This document shows, piece by piece, positions 1-8,322 of a DNA stretch of 64,000 nucleotides. Source of the stretch: Sphingomonas oryzagri (lineage in GTDB: Bacteria > Pseudomonadota > Alphaproteobacteria > Sphingomonadales > Sphingomonadaceae); assembly GCF_029906645.1 (NCBI RefSeq), contig NZ_JARYGZ010000001.1, forward strand, positions 1,545,208 to 1,609,207. The letters are read 5' to 3'. The notes beneath the pieces are model-generated. The model was not told the origin of the DNA. It worked only from the letters and a program-made list of their open reading frames with translations, and ran no database searches. Numbering within the stretch: position 1 is the first letter of the stretch; the number at the start of each line of letters is the position of its first letter. The position numbers and the translations under genes were made by a program.

Positions 1-66
1 CCGGCCGCACCGAAGGGATCGAAGAAGAAGGCCCCTCCGAAGAAGAAGGCGCCGAGCAAGGCGTAA
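1..66 (+). CDS. C-terminal tail of a Lys/Pro/Ala-rich protein, possibly DNA topoisomerase I (partial)
   Basis: Only the last 21 codons lie in the window. They encode a strongly basic tail of repeated K-K-K-A-P units and end in TAA, followed about 30 bases later by a strong intrinsic terminator. Lys/Ala-rich tails of this kind are common at the end of alphaproteobacterial TopA and of some RNase R or histone-like proteins. The tail alone cannot tell these apart, so the topoisomerase identity is a guess. The reading frame and stop are seen directly. Confidence 0.55.
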   Translation, partial: PAAPKGSKKKAPPKKKAPSKA

Positions 67-94
67 GCGCTACCCCCGAGCGGGGTCGAAGGAG

Positions 95-122
95 CGGCCG
101 GGCAGCGATGCCCGGCCGTTTT
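95..122 (+). terminator. Rho-independent terminator
   Basis: A perfect 10-bp GC stem (CGGCCGGGCA paired with TGCCCGGCCG) with a 4-base loop is followed directly by TTTT. It ends the rightward gene whose stop is at 64-66 and separates it from the convergent membrane-protein gene. Confidence 0.9.
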
Positions 123-130
123 CCATGCGG

Positions 131-562
131 CTATACGCGGCGCGGGCGCGAGAGGATCATGCGGGTAAGGCTCACCAGGCCGGGGAAGCTGGCGGTGGCG
201 AGCTGGCAGACGAAACTGATGTTTCCGGCTTCCGCCCATGTGGCGTAGTCGATCGTGTTCGTGACATGCAGGACATCCAGCACGAGATTGACCGCGAATA
301 GGCCGAACAGCGCCAACAGCCAGCCTCTGCGCATCCTTACGGCAAGCGCGAGCGCGCCCAGCGCGAACAGGCCGTCGCTGGGGAGCGACCAATCCTCTAC
401 GACGCCCAGCATCCACAGGATCGTGTTGAACGCCCAGTAACAGACCAGCAGACCGGTGCAGCCGACCGAGACCCACCACCGCTCGTCGTCCGCGAACAGC
501 GAGATCAGGAAGAACAGGATCGACAGCAGAGCGAAGATGGTCGTCTGCTCGGCCGGCTCCAT
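131..562 (-). CDS. Small polytopic membrane protein, uncharacterised
   Basis: The product has 143 residues and no family that I recognise. It is mostly hydrophobic, with about four likely membrane spans (roughly residues 8-23, 30-53, 65-92 and 95-120). The first two are separated by a charged D-D-E-R turn, and the protein ends in a short basic tail (R-P-R-R). No catalytic motif is visible. A G-rich ribosome-binding segment precedes the ATG, and the start lies 9 bases after the stop of the small gene at 572-727, so the two are probably cotranscribed. Function unknown; an inner-membrane location is inferred. Confidence 0.6.
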   Translation of the reverse strand: MEPAEQTTIFALLSILFFLISLFADDERWWVSVGCTGLLVCYWAFNTILWMLGVVEDWSLPSDGLFALGALALAVRMRRGWLLALFGLFAVNLVLDVLHVTNTIDYATWAEAGNISFVCQLATASFPGLVSLTRMILSRPRRV

Positions 563-571
563 ATTCCCGCC

Positions 572-727
572 TCAGTAGGGCTGCGACGGCGGCTTCGGCG
601 GCGGCGTGGTCGGGATACCCCCGCTCTGCGGCTGCGCGGTGCCCGGATTGATGGCCGCGGTGTCGGTGGAAGGCTGCAGAAACAGCATCAGAACGGCGAG
701 CAGGCTCATCACACGCCCTCTTGTCAT
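572..727 (-). CDS. Small proline-rich exported or membrane peptide, hypothetical
   Basis: A 51-residue frame starts at ATG 727; an alternative in-frame ATG at 709 would give 45 residues. A short hydrophobic N-terminal segment (L-L-A-V-L-M-L-F-L) is followed by a Thr/Pro/Gln-rich tail ending P-P-P-K-P-P-S-Q-P-Y. The shape is that of a signal peptide or single anchor plus an unstructured tail. The stop is 9 bases before the start of the membrane-protein gene at 131-562, which supports a two-gene unit. I recognise no homologue, and at this length the frame could be fortuitous. Confidence 0.45.
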   Translation of the reverse strand: MTRGRVMSLLAVLMLFLQPSTDTAAINPGTAQPQSGGIPTTPPPKPPSQPY

Positions 728-875
728 GACCGACGGATCGACGGTCGCCAAGCACCATATCGCGGCTCATGCCCGCTGTCAGCAGGCTCGCCGCGCATTT
801 CGTGGTTAACGCACCGGACGGACGGGCCATCGCCGCACGCCGAATCGCTGGCGCGGTGCGCACCCCCGTGCCACC

Positions 876-893
876 TTAACGAACATGGTTAAC
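876..893. promoter_or_regulatory. Palindromic TTAAC / GTTAA site upstream of the L,D-transpeptidase gene
   Basis: TTAAC at 876-880 and GTTAAC at 888-893 form an inverted pair in an AT-richer pocket about 75 bases before the transpeptidase ATG. On the minus strand it contains TTAACCAT, resembling a CtrA half-site, but the spacing between the TTAA cores is 9 rather than the canonical 7. It may be a regulator site; the protein that binds it is unknown. Confidence 0.3.
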
Positions 894-967
894 GGATTCG
901 GGCGGCCGCCCGCATCCAGGCCGCGTACGCTTATCCTGTTCCGTTTTCCCCCGAGGATCCTCGCCCG

Positions 968-1669
968 ATGCACAGGCCGAAACGCCCGCTGCTCCTCGCG
1001 CTCGTCGCGCTCGGCCTGACCGCCGGCACCGGGGTGCCCGTTGCGATGCGTGAGCGCGGTTATTGGGCGGATCGGCCGCTCCCCGCCCGCCCACTCGCCT
1101 CACGCTTCACGCCGGCCGACGCGATGCGGCTGCGTCCCGGCCAATATCGCTGGGCGCCCTATGCGGAGGACGGCGCGCCGATCAGCGTCGCGATCGACCT
1201 CACCAACCAGCGCGCCTTCGTCTTCCAGGGGCAGGCGCTCGTCGGCATCGCGGCGGTATCGACCGGACGGCGCGGACACGGCACGCCGACCGGCACGTTC
1301 CCGATTCTGGAGAAAGCGCGCTTCCACCGATCGAACATCTATTCCAATGCGCCGATGCCCTTCATGCAGCGGCTGACCTGGGGCGGCATCGCGCTCCATG
1401 CCGGCTACAATCCGGGGCGACCTGCCTCGCACGGCTGCATCCGCCTGCCCTACGGCTTCGCACGCATCCTGTTTCAGGCGACGCGGGTGGGCGCCACCGT
1501 CGTGGTGACGCGCGGCGCCCCGATGGAGGCGCCGCCGATGATCGAGCAGCCCGACATTCAGATGACCGCCGCCGAGCCGGAACACACCCAGCCGCTCACG
1601 CCAGGCAAGCAGGTGGCGGTGATGAGTACGGACCGGACGGTGGCCTACGTGACGGCAACGATGCTCTAG
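968..1669 (+). CDS. L,D-transpeptidase (YkuD domain)
   Basis: The 233-residue product has a signal peptide (basic M-H-R-P-K-R, then a hydrophobic core to about residue 25), so it acts in the periplasm. The YkuD domain spans roughly residues 70-180 and carries the TPTGTF segment (about 106-111), a histidine in I-A-L-H-A-G (H144) and the catalytic motif S-H-G-C-I-R with C157. Family members form 3-3 peptidoglycan cross-links or attach proteins to the wall; which reaction this one performs cannot be read from the sequence. A Pro/Thr/Glu-rich tail of about 50 residues follows the domain. It is monocistronic and ends at a palindromic repeat. A second YkuD gene lies at 56894-57943. Confidence 0.9.
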   Translation: MHRPKRPLLLALVALGLTAGTGVPVAMRERGYWADRPLPARPLASRFTPADAMRLRPGQYRWAPYAEDGAPISVAIDLTNQRAFVFQGQALVGIAAVSTGRRGHGTPTGTFPILEKARFHRSNIYSNAPMPFMQRLTWGGIALHAGYNPGRPASHGCIRLPYGFARILFQATRVGATVVVTRGAPMEAPPMIEQPDIQMTAAEPEHTQPLTPGKQVAVMSTDRTVAYVTATML

Positions 1670-1672
1670 AAT

Positions 1673-1748
1673 CGTCATCGCGAGGCGCGCAGCGCCGTGG
1701 CGATCCACAGGCCGCGTCATGGATTGCTTCGCTACGCTCGCAATGACG
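1673..1748. repeat. Palindromic dispersed repeat, copy 1 (CGTCAT[C/T]GCGAG family)
   Basis: A 76-bp element bounded by CGTCATCGCGAG and CTCGCAATGACG, nearly complementary ends, with inner blocks GGCGATCCA and TGGATTGCTTCG. It sits exactly between two convergent gene ends (L,D-transpeptidase and lolD). Related copies lie at 33963-34047 and 54207-54280. The palindrome could act as a bidirectional terminator. Confidence 0.85.
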
Positions 1749-1765
1749 ACTGAGAGACGCCTTGC

Positions 1766-2437
1766 TTACCCCAGCACCCCATCGTGCAGCCGCACCACGC
1801 GGTCCATCCGCGCCGCCAGCCGCTCGTTGTGCGTGGCGATCAGCGCGGCCGATCCCTCCTCGCGCACAAGCCGCAGGAATTCGACCAGCACGATGTCGGC
1901 GGTCGCCTCGTCCAGATTGCCGGTAGGCTCGTCGGCCAGCACAAGCGCCGGCCGATTGGCCAGCGCGCGGGCCACCGCGACGCGCTGCTGCTCTCCGCCG
2001 GAGAGCTTCGACGGCCGATGATCGAGCCGGTGCGACAGGCCGAGCGTCGTCAGCAGCGTCTTCGCCCGCGCGTCGGCCTCGGCGCGGGTGGCGCCGTGGA
2101 TGATCTGCGGCAGCACGACATTCTCCTGCGCCGTGAAATCGGGGAGGAGGTGGTGGAACTGGTAGACGAAGCCGAGGCTGTCGCGTCGCACGCGGGTGCG
2201 GCCGTCATTGTCGAGCTGCGCGGCCTCCTCGCCGGCGATGCGGATCGATCCCTCGAAGCCGCCCTCCAGCAGGCCTACCGCCTGCAGCAGCGTCGACTTG
2301 CCCGATCCGGAAGGGCCGACCAACGCCACGATCTCGCCCTGCGCGATCGAGAGGTTCACGCCACGCAGCACGTGGATGGTCTGGCCGCCCTGGCTGTAGG
2401 CGCGGCGCAGATCGGTGAGTTTCAGCACCTCACTCAT
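1766..2437 (-). CDS. lolD: Lipoprotein-releasing system ATP-binding protein LolD
   Basis: The product is a 223-residue ABC ATPase that powers extraction of lipoproteins from the inner membrane for transfer to LolA. Visible motifs are Walker [10 protein letters not shown] (about 41-49), the signature L-S-G-G-E-Q-Q-R-V, Walker [13 protein letters not shown] and the switch histidine in I-A-T-H-N. The family resemblance to the MacB/LolD type, together with the adjacent LolC/E permease, fixes the assignment. Its start overlaps the end of the permease gene by 8 bases, so translation is coupled. It is the last gene of the proS-lolC-lolD set and ends at a palindromic repeat. Confidence 0.93.
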   Translation of the reverse strand: MSEVLKLTDLRRAYSQGGQTIHVLRGVNLSIAQGEIVALVGPSGSGKSTLLQAVGLLEGGFEGSIRIAGEEAAQLDNDGRTRVRRDSLGFVYQFHHLLPDFTAQENVVLPQIIHGATRAEADARAKTLLTTLGLSHRLDHRPSKLSGGEQQRVAVARALANRPALVLADEPTGNLDEATADIVLVEFLRLVREEGSAALIATHNERLAARMDRVVRLHDGVLG

Positions 2438-3677
2438 AGCGCAGCACCTGCACCGGATCGGTGCTCGACGCCTTGAACGACGGGTAAAGCGTGGCCAGGA
2501 ACACCAGCAGCAGCGTCATGCCGATGATCACGGCGTTGTCCGGAAAGTCCGGCTGGAACGGCAGATCGGTCAGCATCCGCACCGAAGGATCCCAGAGATT
2601 GGCGCCGGTCAGCCACTGGATGCCGTCGACGATATCCTGGTGGAACACCGAGAAGATCAGGCTGATGCCGATACCCGCCAGGATACCGAGCACGCCGATC
2701 GTCATGCCGATCGTCATGAAGATGCGCAGCACCGCTCCCCTGCTCGCCCCCATCGTCCGCAGGATGGCGATGTCGCGGGTCTTGGCGCGCACCAGCATGA
2801 TCAGCGAGGACAGGATGTTGAACGCCGCGACGATGATGATGATGCTGAGCACGATGAACATCACCACCCGCTCCACCTCCAGCGCCTGAAACATCGCCGC
2901 GTTCATCTGCCGCCAGTCGACCAGCACGCCGTCGCGGATCACCTTGGGCGCGAGCGGGGCCAATATCTGCGACACCTTGTCCGGATCGGTGACGCGCAGT
3001 TCGACCATGCCGACGGTGTTGCCCATCAACAGCAGATCCTGCGCATCCTCCATCGGCAGCATCACATAGGCCTTGTCGTAATCGTAGACGCCGATCTCGA
3101 ACGTGGCGGCGACACGGTAGCTCACGATCCGCGGCGCGGTGCCGAACGGGGTCGACTGGCCGGCTGGATTGAGGACGGAGATGGAATCGCCCACCGTCAC
3201 ACCCAGCGATTCCGCCAGCCCCGTGCCGATCGCGACGTTGCCGGAACCCGGCGTCACCTCGGCGAGATTGCCCGCCTTGACCTTGGAGCCGATAGTCTGG
3301 CGCATGTCGGACAGGCGCATCCCGCGCAGCAGGATCGGCTCGGCCCGGCCATCCACCTGCGCGAAGAGGGGCTGTTCGATCAGCGGGATGGCGGAAGTGA
3401 CGCCAGGCGTCGCCTTCGCCTCGTCGGCGATCGTCTGCCAGTCCGCGATGCCCCGGCCCGAATAGCCCTGCACGATGGCATGGCCGTTGAGACCGGCCAT
3501 CTTGTCGAACAGATCGGCGCGGAAGCCGTTCATGACGCCCATCACGATGATCAGCGCGGCCACCGCCAGCGAAACCGCGATCAGGCTGATCGAGGCGACC
3601 ATGAAGATGAACGCCTCGCCCCGCCCCGGCAGCAGGTAGCGCCGGGCGACCATCCGCTCCGTACGGCCGAGGATCAA
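2430..3677 (-). CDS. lolC: Lipoprotein-releasing system transmembrane protein (LolC/LolE family)
   Basis: The 415-residue permease has the family layout: one N-terminal span (about 24-50), a large periplasmic domain, then three C-terminal spans of the FtsX type (about 270-300, 320-350 and 375-405). It also carries the diagnostic [13 protein letters not shown] stretch of MacB/LolC permeases. With LolD it forms the complex that releases outer-membrane lipoproteins. Many alphaproteobacteria have one such permease gene, working as a homodimer, instead of LolC plus LolE. No second copy is seen here. The ATG overlaps the proS stop as ATGA. Confidence 0.92.
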   Translation of the reverse strand: MILGRTERMVARRYLLPGRGEAFIFMVASISLIAVSLAVAALIIVMGVMNGFRADLFDKMAGLNGHAIVQGYSGRGIADWQTIADEAKATPGVTSAIPLIEQPLFAQVDGRAEPILLRGMRLSDMRQTIGSKVKAGNLAEVTPGSGNVAIGTGLAESLGVTVGDSISVLNPAGQSTPFGTAPRIVSYRVAATFEIGVYDYDKAYVMLPMEDAQDLLLMGNTVGMVELRVTDPDKVSQILAPLAPKVIRDGVLVDWRQMNAAMFQALEVERVVMFIVLSIIIIVAAFNILSSLIMLVRAKTRDIAILRTMGASRGAVLRIFMTIGMTIGVLGILAGIGISLIFSVFHQDIVDGIQWLTGANLWDPSVRMLTDLPFQPDFPDNAVIIGMTLLLVFLATLYPSFKASSTDPVQVLRYE

Positions 3678-4990
3678 GCGCTCACCTTCGCCAGCGCGGC
3701 CTCGATCGAGAGTTCTTCCTTGTCGCCGGTGGCGCGGCGCTTCAGCTCGACGACGCCCTTCGCCAGCCCCTTGGGGCCGATCACGATCTGCCAGGGGATA
3801 CCGATCAGATCCATGGTCGCGAACTTGGCGCCGCCGCGCTCGTCGCGGTCATCGTACAGCACCTCGATGCCCGCCGCCTGCAGCTTCGCGTAGAGATCGT
3901 CCGACGCGCCCAAGCAGGCCTCGTCATCCACGCGCATGTTGATGATGCCGACCTTGTACGGCGCCACCGCATCCGGCCAGATGATGCCGTTATCGTCGTG
4001 GCTCGCCTCGATGATCGCGCCCATCAGGCGCGAGACGCCGATGCCGTAGCTGCCCATGTGCGGGATCACCTCGCCGCCGCCTGGCCCCTGCACGCGCAGG
4101 TTCATCGGCTTCGAATATTTTTCGCCGAAGTAGAAGATGTGGCCCACCTCGACGCCGCGCGACTGGCGGAGCTGGTCCCCCGCCGCCGCCTCGGCGGCCG
4201 CGTCGCGCTTCTCGTCGGTGGCGGCATAGTCGGCGGTGTAGCCCGACACGATCGACTGCAGGCCCGCGACGTCATCGAAATCGACGGCCGAAAGCTCGGC
4301 GGGCTTCTCCCAATTGCTATGGTAGAAGACATCGCTCTCGCCGGTCGGCGCCAGCACGATGAACTCGTGGGAAAGGTCGCCGCCGATCGGGCCGGTGTCC
4401 GCCTGCATCGGGATCGCGCGCAGGCCCATCCGCGCGAAGGTGTTGAGGTACGCCACGAACATCTTGTTGTAGCTGTGGCGCGCGCCGACCTCGTCGAGAT
4501 CGAAGCTGTAGGCATCCTTCATCAGGAATTCGCGGCCGCGCATCACGCCGAAGCGGGGGCGCACCTCGTCGCGGAACTTCCACTGCACGTGATAGAGCGT
4601 GCGCGGCAGATCGCGATAGCTGCGCGCCGAATCGCGGAAGATGGTGGTGATCATCTCCTCGTTGGTCGGGCCGTACAGCATCTCGCGGTCGTGCCGGTCG
4701 GTGATGCGCAGCATTTCGGGACCGTAGGCGTCGTAGCGACCCGATTCGCGCCACAGGTCGGCCGACTGGATGGTCGGCATCAGCAGTTCGATCGCACCCG
4801 ACCGGTCCTGCTCCTCGCGCACGATCTGCGCGATCTTCTGGAGCACCCGCTGGCCCAGCGGCAGCCAGGCGTAGATGCCGGCGGCGGTCTGGCGCACCAG
4901 CCCTGCGCGCAGCATCAGCTTGTGGCTGACGATCTGCGCGTCGGCGGGCGATTCCTTGAGCACGGGCAGGAAGTGGCGGGACAGGCGCAT
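3674..4990 (-). CDS. proS: Prolyl-tRNA synthetase, short alphaproteobacterial form
   Basis: The enzyme charges tRNA-Pro. I chose the ATG at 4990 (438 residues, M-R-L-S-R-H-F-L-P) because homologues begin there and an AGAGAG ribosome-binding site sits just upstream; the frame is open further 5'. Class II signatures include [12 protein letters not shown] (motif 2) and [10 protein letters not shown] (motif 3), followed by an anticodon-binding domain from about residue 340. The length and direct passage between motifs 2 and 3 show that the large editing insertion of E. coli-type ProRS is absent, as is usual in this class. It is the first gene of the leftward proS-lolC-lolD unit. Confidence 0.95.
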   Translation of the reverse strand: MRLSRHFLPVLKESPADAQIVSHKLMLRAGLVRQTAAGIYAWLPLGQRVLQKIAQIVREEQDRSGAIELLMPTIQSADLWRESGRYDAYGPEMLRITDRHDREMLYGPTNEEMITTIFRDSARSYRDLPRTLYHVQWKFRDEVRPRFGVMRGREFLMKDAYSFDLDEVGARHSYNKMFVAYLNTFARMGLRAIPMQADTGPIGGDLSHEFIVLAPTGESDVFYHSNWEKPAELSAVDFDDVAGLQSIVSGYTADYAATDEKRDAAAEAAAGDQLRQSRGVEVGHIFYFGEKYSKPMNLRVQGPGGGEVIPHMGSYGIGVSRLMGAIIEASHDDNGIIWPDAVAPYKVGIINMRVDDEACLGASDDLYAKLQAAGIEVLYDDRDERGGAKFATMDLIGIPWQIVIGPKGLAKGVVELKRRATGDKEELSIEAALAKVSA

Positions 4991-5296
4991 CGATCTCTCT
5001 GGAATCTCTCGTCCGGCCACGGGATGCGGCCGTTCCGAGGCTCTATGCGCCGAGCGCGCGGGAGGCAACCTTGCGGCTATGTTGCGGAATCGTCACAGAG
5101 CGGGGCCATTCGGCTGTCCAACCGTGCAAGGCCGGTGACAAGCGGACATTTACCAACGTAAACAGACGCCACGAACACAAGGCAAGGCCTCGGTTCGGGG
5201 AGGGCAAAGGCCCCGCTGACCTTTTCTGAGGGGGAAAGGATCGGCGAGCGGGCCGGAGCCGTAAAAAGGGGGCTGACGAGCATTCGTCACGCGGGA

Positions 5297-5324
5297 CGCC
5301 CGGATCGAAAAGGTCCGGGCGTTT
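5297..5324 (+). terminator. Terminator-like hairpin in the proS upstream region
   Basis: The stem CGCCCGGA / TCCGGGCG (8 bp) with a 9-base loop is followed by TTT and an AT-rich stretch. No rightward ORF ends here, so it could end a small RNA or a leader transcript. Confidence 0.5.
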
Positions 5325-5343
5325 CGATTCGTGGGCTACGGAC

Positions 5344-5369
5344 ATCCTCCCCGTCAGCGGGAGGATTTT
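5344..5369 (+). terminator. Second hairpin with T tail before the Pro-rich gene
   Basis: The stem ATCCTCCC / GGGAGGAT (8 bp) with a 7-base loop is followed by a short T run. It lies about 48 bases before the ATG at 5418, so it may act as an attenuator or processing site in that gene's leader. Similar CCTCCC...GGGAGG hairpins occur at 55118-55212. Confidence 0.4.
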
Positions 5370-5417
5370 GGACCTTGGCCCATCCCGATGCGTTGAGCCG
5401 TGGAAGGAGACCTCCCC

Positions 5418-5582
5418 ATGGCCACGCGCCCGCCAGAAGCCGATCCCAGCCTGCCAATCGATATACCCGTGCCCGAGCCGGTCGATCCGCAGATCCCCTC
5501 GCCCGCTGACCCTACCGCGCCCGGCGTCGTTCCGGGCCAGCCGCCACTGCCGGGCCACCATCCCGATCCGGACGGGCGCTAA
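5418..5582 (+). CDS. Small proline-rich acidic protein, hypothetical
   Basis: The product has 54 residues, about a third proline with many Asp/Glu, and blocks such as P-V-P-E-P-V-D-P-Q-I-P-S-P. There is no membrane segment or signal, so it is probably an unstructured cytoplasmic peptide. The start at 5418 is supported by a strong AAGGAG site 8 bases upstream; a GTG at 5400 is also in frame but is overlapped by that site. I recognise no function. Proline-rich peptides depend on elongation factor P for translation, and efp is in this window, but no link can be shown. Confidence 0.6.
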   Translation: MATRPPEADPSLPIDIPVPEPVDPQIPSPADPTAPGVVPGQPPLPGHHPDPDGR

Positions 5583-5593
5583 CCGCTCGCTAA
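5579..5593. promoter_or_regulatory. CTAA-N7-CTAA direct repeat
   Basis: Two CTAACC half-sites 11 bases apart overlap the stop of the Pro-rich gene and lie 25 bases before the next ATG. The spacing equals that of CtrA sites (TTAA-N7-TTAA), with one mismatch in each half. Weak candidate only. Confidence 0.25.
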
Positions 5594-5617
5594 CCGGCTG
5601 CGTGGCATCGTCGCGCC

Positions 5618-5866
5618 ATGCTGCCGATCAAGACCCGAACCGTTTTCAAGAGTCGCTGGATGGCATTGCTGTGGGCGGGCGGAATCGTGTGGAGCGCGGC
5701 CGAATTCGCCGGCAGCCAGCCGCACAGCGCATCCCCCGCTCCGGCCAACGGGGCAGACGCGAGCGGAAACACCGCCGCCCCTGTCGCGACCGATGCCGAT
5801 GGCAATCCGATCAGCCCGGCCGATGTCGCCGCGGCGAAGGCGGCCGTCGCCGCCTTCGGTAAATAG
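5618..5866 (+). CDS. Small exported or anchored protein, hypothetical
   Basis: An 82-residue product. A basic start (K-T-R-T-V-F-K-S-R) is followed by a hydrophobic segment at about residues 14-29, then an Ala/Pro/Gly/Asp-rich tail with a D-A-D-G-N-P motif and an Ala-rich end. The layout suggests a signal anchor with a periplasmic tail. Its stop is only 3 bases from the end of the convergent pyrG. No homologue is recognised. The start ATG lacks a strong Shine-Dalgarno sequence. Confidence 0.5.
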   Translation: MLPIKTRTVFKSRWMALLWAGGIVWSAAEFAGSQPHSASPAPANGADASGNTAAPVATDADGNPISPADVAAAKAAVAAFGK

Positions 5867-5869
5867 AGG

Positions 5870-7507
5870 TCAAACCAGCCGCGACTGCTTGAGCGCCGCC
5901 TCGATGAAGCTCGCGAACAGCGGGTGCGGATCGAACGGCTTGCTCTTCAGCTCGGGGTGGAACTGGACGCCGACGAACCACGGGTGATCCGGCCGCTCGA
6001 CGATCTCGGGCAGCTCGCCGTCGGGCGACATGCCGGAAAAGACCAGCCCGCCCTGCTCCAGCGCGTCCTTGTAATGGACGTTCACCTCGTAACGGTGGCG
6101 GTGGCGCTCCGAGATATCGGTCGATCCATAGATCGATGACACGTGGCTGTTGCCGGCCAGCTTCGCCTCATAGGCGCCCAGCCGCATCGTGCCGCCGAGA
6201 TCGCCGCCCTCTTCCCGCTTCTGGAGGCCAGCCTCGGTCATCCATTCGGTGATCAGGCCGACCACCGGCTCCTCGGTCGGGCCGAATTCGGTGGTGGAGG
6301 CCTTTTCGATCCCCGCCGTGTTCCGTGCACCCTCGATGCAGGCCATCTGCATACCAAGGCAGATGCCGAAATACGGCACCTTGCGCTCGCGGGCGAAGCG
6401 GACGGCGGCGATCTTGCCCTCCGACCCGCGCTCGCCGAAGCCGCCGGGAACGAGGATGGCGTGCATCGGCTCCAGAGACGGCGCGATGTCCTTCTCCGGT
6501 CCCTCGAACAATTCGGCGTCGAGCCAGCGGATGTTGACCTTCACCCGGTTGGCGATGCCGCCATGGACCAGCGCCTCGTGCAACGACTTATAGGCGTCCT
6601 TCATGCCGGTATATTTGCCGACGACGCCGATCGTCACCTCGCCTTCCGGGTTGGCGAGGCGGTCCTCGATGTCCGCCCAGCGGCGCAGATCGGGCGCGGT
6701 GCTGTCCGGATCGATGTCGAAGGCGCGCAGCACTTCGGCGTCGAGGCCTTCCGCATGATATTGCTGCGGCACGCCGTAGATCGTCTCGGCGTCGAGCGCC
6801 GGGATCACCGCCTCGGGCCGCACGTTGCAGAACAGCGCGATCTTGGCGCGCTCGCCCTGCGGCAGCGGCTGCTCGCAGCGGCAGACCAGCACGTCGGGCT
6901 GGATACCGAGCGCGGTCAGGTCGCGGACCGAATGCTGCGTCGGCTTGGTCTTCAGTTCGCCCGCCGCCGCGATGTACGGCACCAGCGTCAGGTGCACGAA
7001 GATCGACTGGTTGCGGCCGAGATCGTTCTTCAGCTGGCGGATCGCCTCCATGAAGGGCAGCGATTCGATGTCGCCCACCGTGCCGCCGATCTCGCACAGC
7101 ACGAAATCGAGGTCGTCGGTGTCGGCGCGGGCGAACGCCTTGATCGCGTCGGTCACGTGCGGGATCACCTGCACGGTGGCGCCAAGATAGTCGCCCTTGC
7201 GCTCCTTGGCGATGATCGTCTGGTAGATCCGGCCGGAGGTCACGTTGTCGCTCTGGCGGCCGGGAACGCCGGTGAAGCGCTCGTAATGGCCCAGATCGAG
7301 GTCGGTCTCCGCCCCGTCGTCGGTCACGAAGACCTCGCCGTGCTGGTAGGGCGACATCGTGCCTGGATCGACGTTCAGATAGGGATCGAACTTACGGATG
7401 CGGACCTTGTAGCCGCGCGCCTGGAGGAGTGCGGCGAGCGATGCCGCCATGAGACCCTTGCCGAGCGAGGAGACCACGCCGCCGGTGATGAAGATGAACC
7501 GCGCCAT
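5870..7507 (-). CDS. pyrG: CTP synthase
   Basis: The 545-residue enzyme converts UTP to CTP using ATP and glutamine. The N-terminal amidoligase domain (about 1-265) opens with [15 protein letters not shown]. The C-terminal class I glutamine amidotransferase domain (about 290-545) carries the nucleophile in F-G-I-C-L-G-M-Q and the late H-P-E motif in G-V-Q-F-H-P-E. Length is normal. It follows secG, but a terminator lies between them, so it probably has its own promoter in the 60 bases before the ATG. It converges on the small gene at 5618-5866 with only 3 bases between the stops. Confidence 0.97.
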   Translation of the reverse strand: MARFIFITGGVVSSLGKGLMAASLAALLQARGYKVRIRKFDPYLNVDPGTMSPYQHGEVFVTDDGAETDLDLGHYERFTGVPGRQSDNVTSGRIYQTIIAKERKGDYLGATVQVIPHVTDAIKAFARADTDDLDFVLCEIGGTVGDIESLPFMEAIRQLKNDLGRNQSIFVHLTLVPYIAAAGELKTKPTQHSVRDLTALGIQPDVLVCRCEQPLPQGERAKIALFCNVRPEAVIPALDAETIYGVPQQYHAEGLDAEVLRAFDIDPDSTAPDLRRWADIEDRLANPEGEVTIGVVGKYTGMKDAYKSLHEALVHGGIANRVKVNIRWLDAELFEGPEKDIAPSLEPMHAILVPGGFGERGSEGKIAAVRFARERKVPYFGICLGMQMACIEGARNTAGIEKASTTEFGPTEEPVVGLITEWMTEAGLQKREEGGDLGGTMRLGAYEAKLAGNSHVSSIYGSTDISERHRHRYEVNVHYKDALEQGGLVFSGMSPDGELPEIVERPDHPWFVGVQFHPELKSKPFDPHPLFASFIEAALKQSRLV

Positions 7508-7570
7508 GGGAGTCGGGCCTTAACGGAGCGAATCGAGAAAGGGCAAGACGTAGGACTCCTGCAAACGCGC

Positions 7571-7602
7571 ACAAAGAAACGCCCGTGCCGGACGGCACGG
7601 GC
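7571..7602 (-). terminator. Intrinsic terminator after secG
   Basis: Read leftward, a 9-bp GC stem (GCCCGTGCC / GGCACGGGC) with a 4-base loop is followed by GTTTCTTTGT. It lies 24 bases past the secG stop and separates secG from pyrG. Confidence 0.8.
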
Positions 7603-7626
7603 GATGAAACGTCTGAAATCAATCGG

Positions 7627-8322
7627 TTACTGGGGCGTCGCGCCGTTCGAGGCGGGCGCGGCCGGAGCCGGAATGTTCACCGTCGGAACAGCCGGCTTGG
7701 TCGCCGCCGGAGCCGGAGCCGTGGTGGCGGGCGCCGTCGTCGCCGGCTTGCGCGCCAGCGAGAAGTTGCCGCTGCCGATGTCGCCGATCGCCTTGTCGGC
7801 CTTCGACGTATCGATCTTGCGGATTTCCGGGGCGGGCGCCGCCTTGCGCATCGCCTCCGCCTGCGCGCGCAGCTTGTCGGCCTGCTCCTTCGCGTTCGGC
7901 GCCGGGGCCTGCTGGGCCGCACCCGGAAGACCGGCGGCGGCGGGCTGCAGCGCCTGCTGGGTCGCGGCATCGGGTGCCGGTGCGATCGGCTGGCCAGCCA
8001 TCGGGATGCCCGAGATCGGCGATCCGGTCTGGCCCGGCGCGGTGATCGGGCCGATCGGACCCTGGGTCGGCGCGTTGGCGTCGATCTTGGTGGTGCCGTC
8101 GCGGCGCGAGGCGAGCGCCGCGATCACGAAGGCCATGATCACGAACAGGGTCGCGAGGATCGCGGTCGCCCGGCTCAGGAAATCGGCCGCGCCGCGCGCG
8201 GTCATCAGGCCCGAGGGGCCGCCGCCGACGCCGAGTCCGCCGCCTTCCGACTTCTGCATCAGGATCACGCCGACGAGCAGCGCCGCGATGATGGCGTGGA
8301 TGACGAGCAGGAAGGTAATCAT
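7627..8322 (-). CDS. secG: Preprotein translocase subunit SecG with long Ala/Pro-rich tail
   Basis: The ATG at 8322 gives a typical SecG start (M-I-T-F-L-L-V-I-H-A) and a 231-residue protein; the frame is open further upstream without SecG character. The two SecG spans (about 2-22 and 55-77) flank the family turn containing Q-K-S-E-G-G-G-L-G. SecG assists SecYE-mediated export. From about residue 85 the protein runs into an Ala/Pro/Thr/Lys-rich, low-complexity tail of nearly 150 residues. That is much longer than in E. coli SecG (about 110 residues in total) and long even for this class. It is followed by a terminator. Confidence 0.9.
   Translation of the reverse strand: MITFLLVIHAIIAALLVGVILMQKSEGGGLGVGGGPSGLMTARGAADFLSRATAILATLFVIMAFVIAALASRRDGTTKIDANAPTQGPIGPITAPGQTGSPISGIPMAGQPIAPAPDAATQQALQPAAAGLPGAAQQAPAPNAKEQADKLRAQAEAMRKAAPAPEIRKIDTSKADKAIGDIGSGNFSLARKPATTAPATTAPAPAATKPAVPTVNIPAPAAPASNGATPQ

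Larger units (their letters stand above)
4991..5417. other. 427-bp intergenic region between divergent proS and a small Pro-rich gene
   Basis: No convincing ORF is present; the frames that cross it are short and lack usable starts. It must hold the promoter for proS (leftward). The right half contains two terminator-like hairpins on the plus strand (5297-5324 and 5344-5369) plus G-rich and A-rich runs around 5200-5275. That arrangement suggests a rightward non-coding transcript. No known Rfam-type signature (6S, SRP, RNase P, tmRNA) was recognised by eye. Confidence 0.5.

Noticed and set aside
1673-1748. CRISPR-like array from the palindromic repeat
   Set aside because: Copies are tens of kilobases apart with no spacer periodicity and no cas genes.
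2491-2889. Met/Ile/Ser-rich frame antisense to lolC
   Set aside because: Antisense mirror of hydrophobic lolC codons; no start signal.
2415-3893. Long open frame antisense to lolC (about 490 codons)
   Set aside because: High-GC shadow frame: His/Arg/Asp-rich composition, no domain, and completely antisense to a well-recognised gene.
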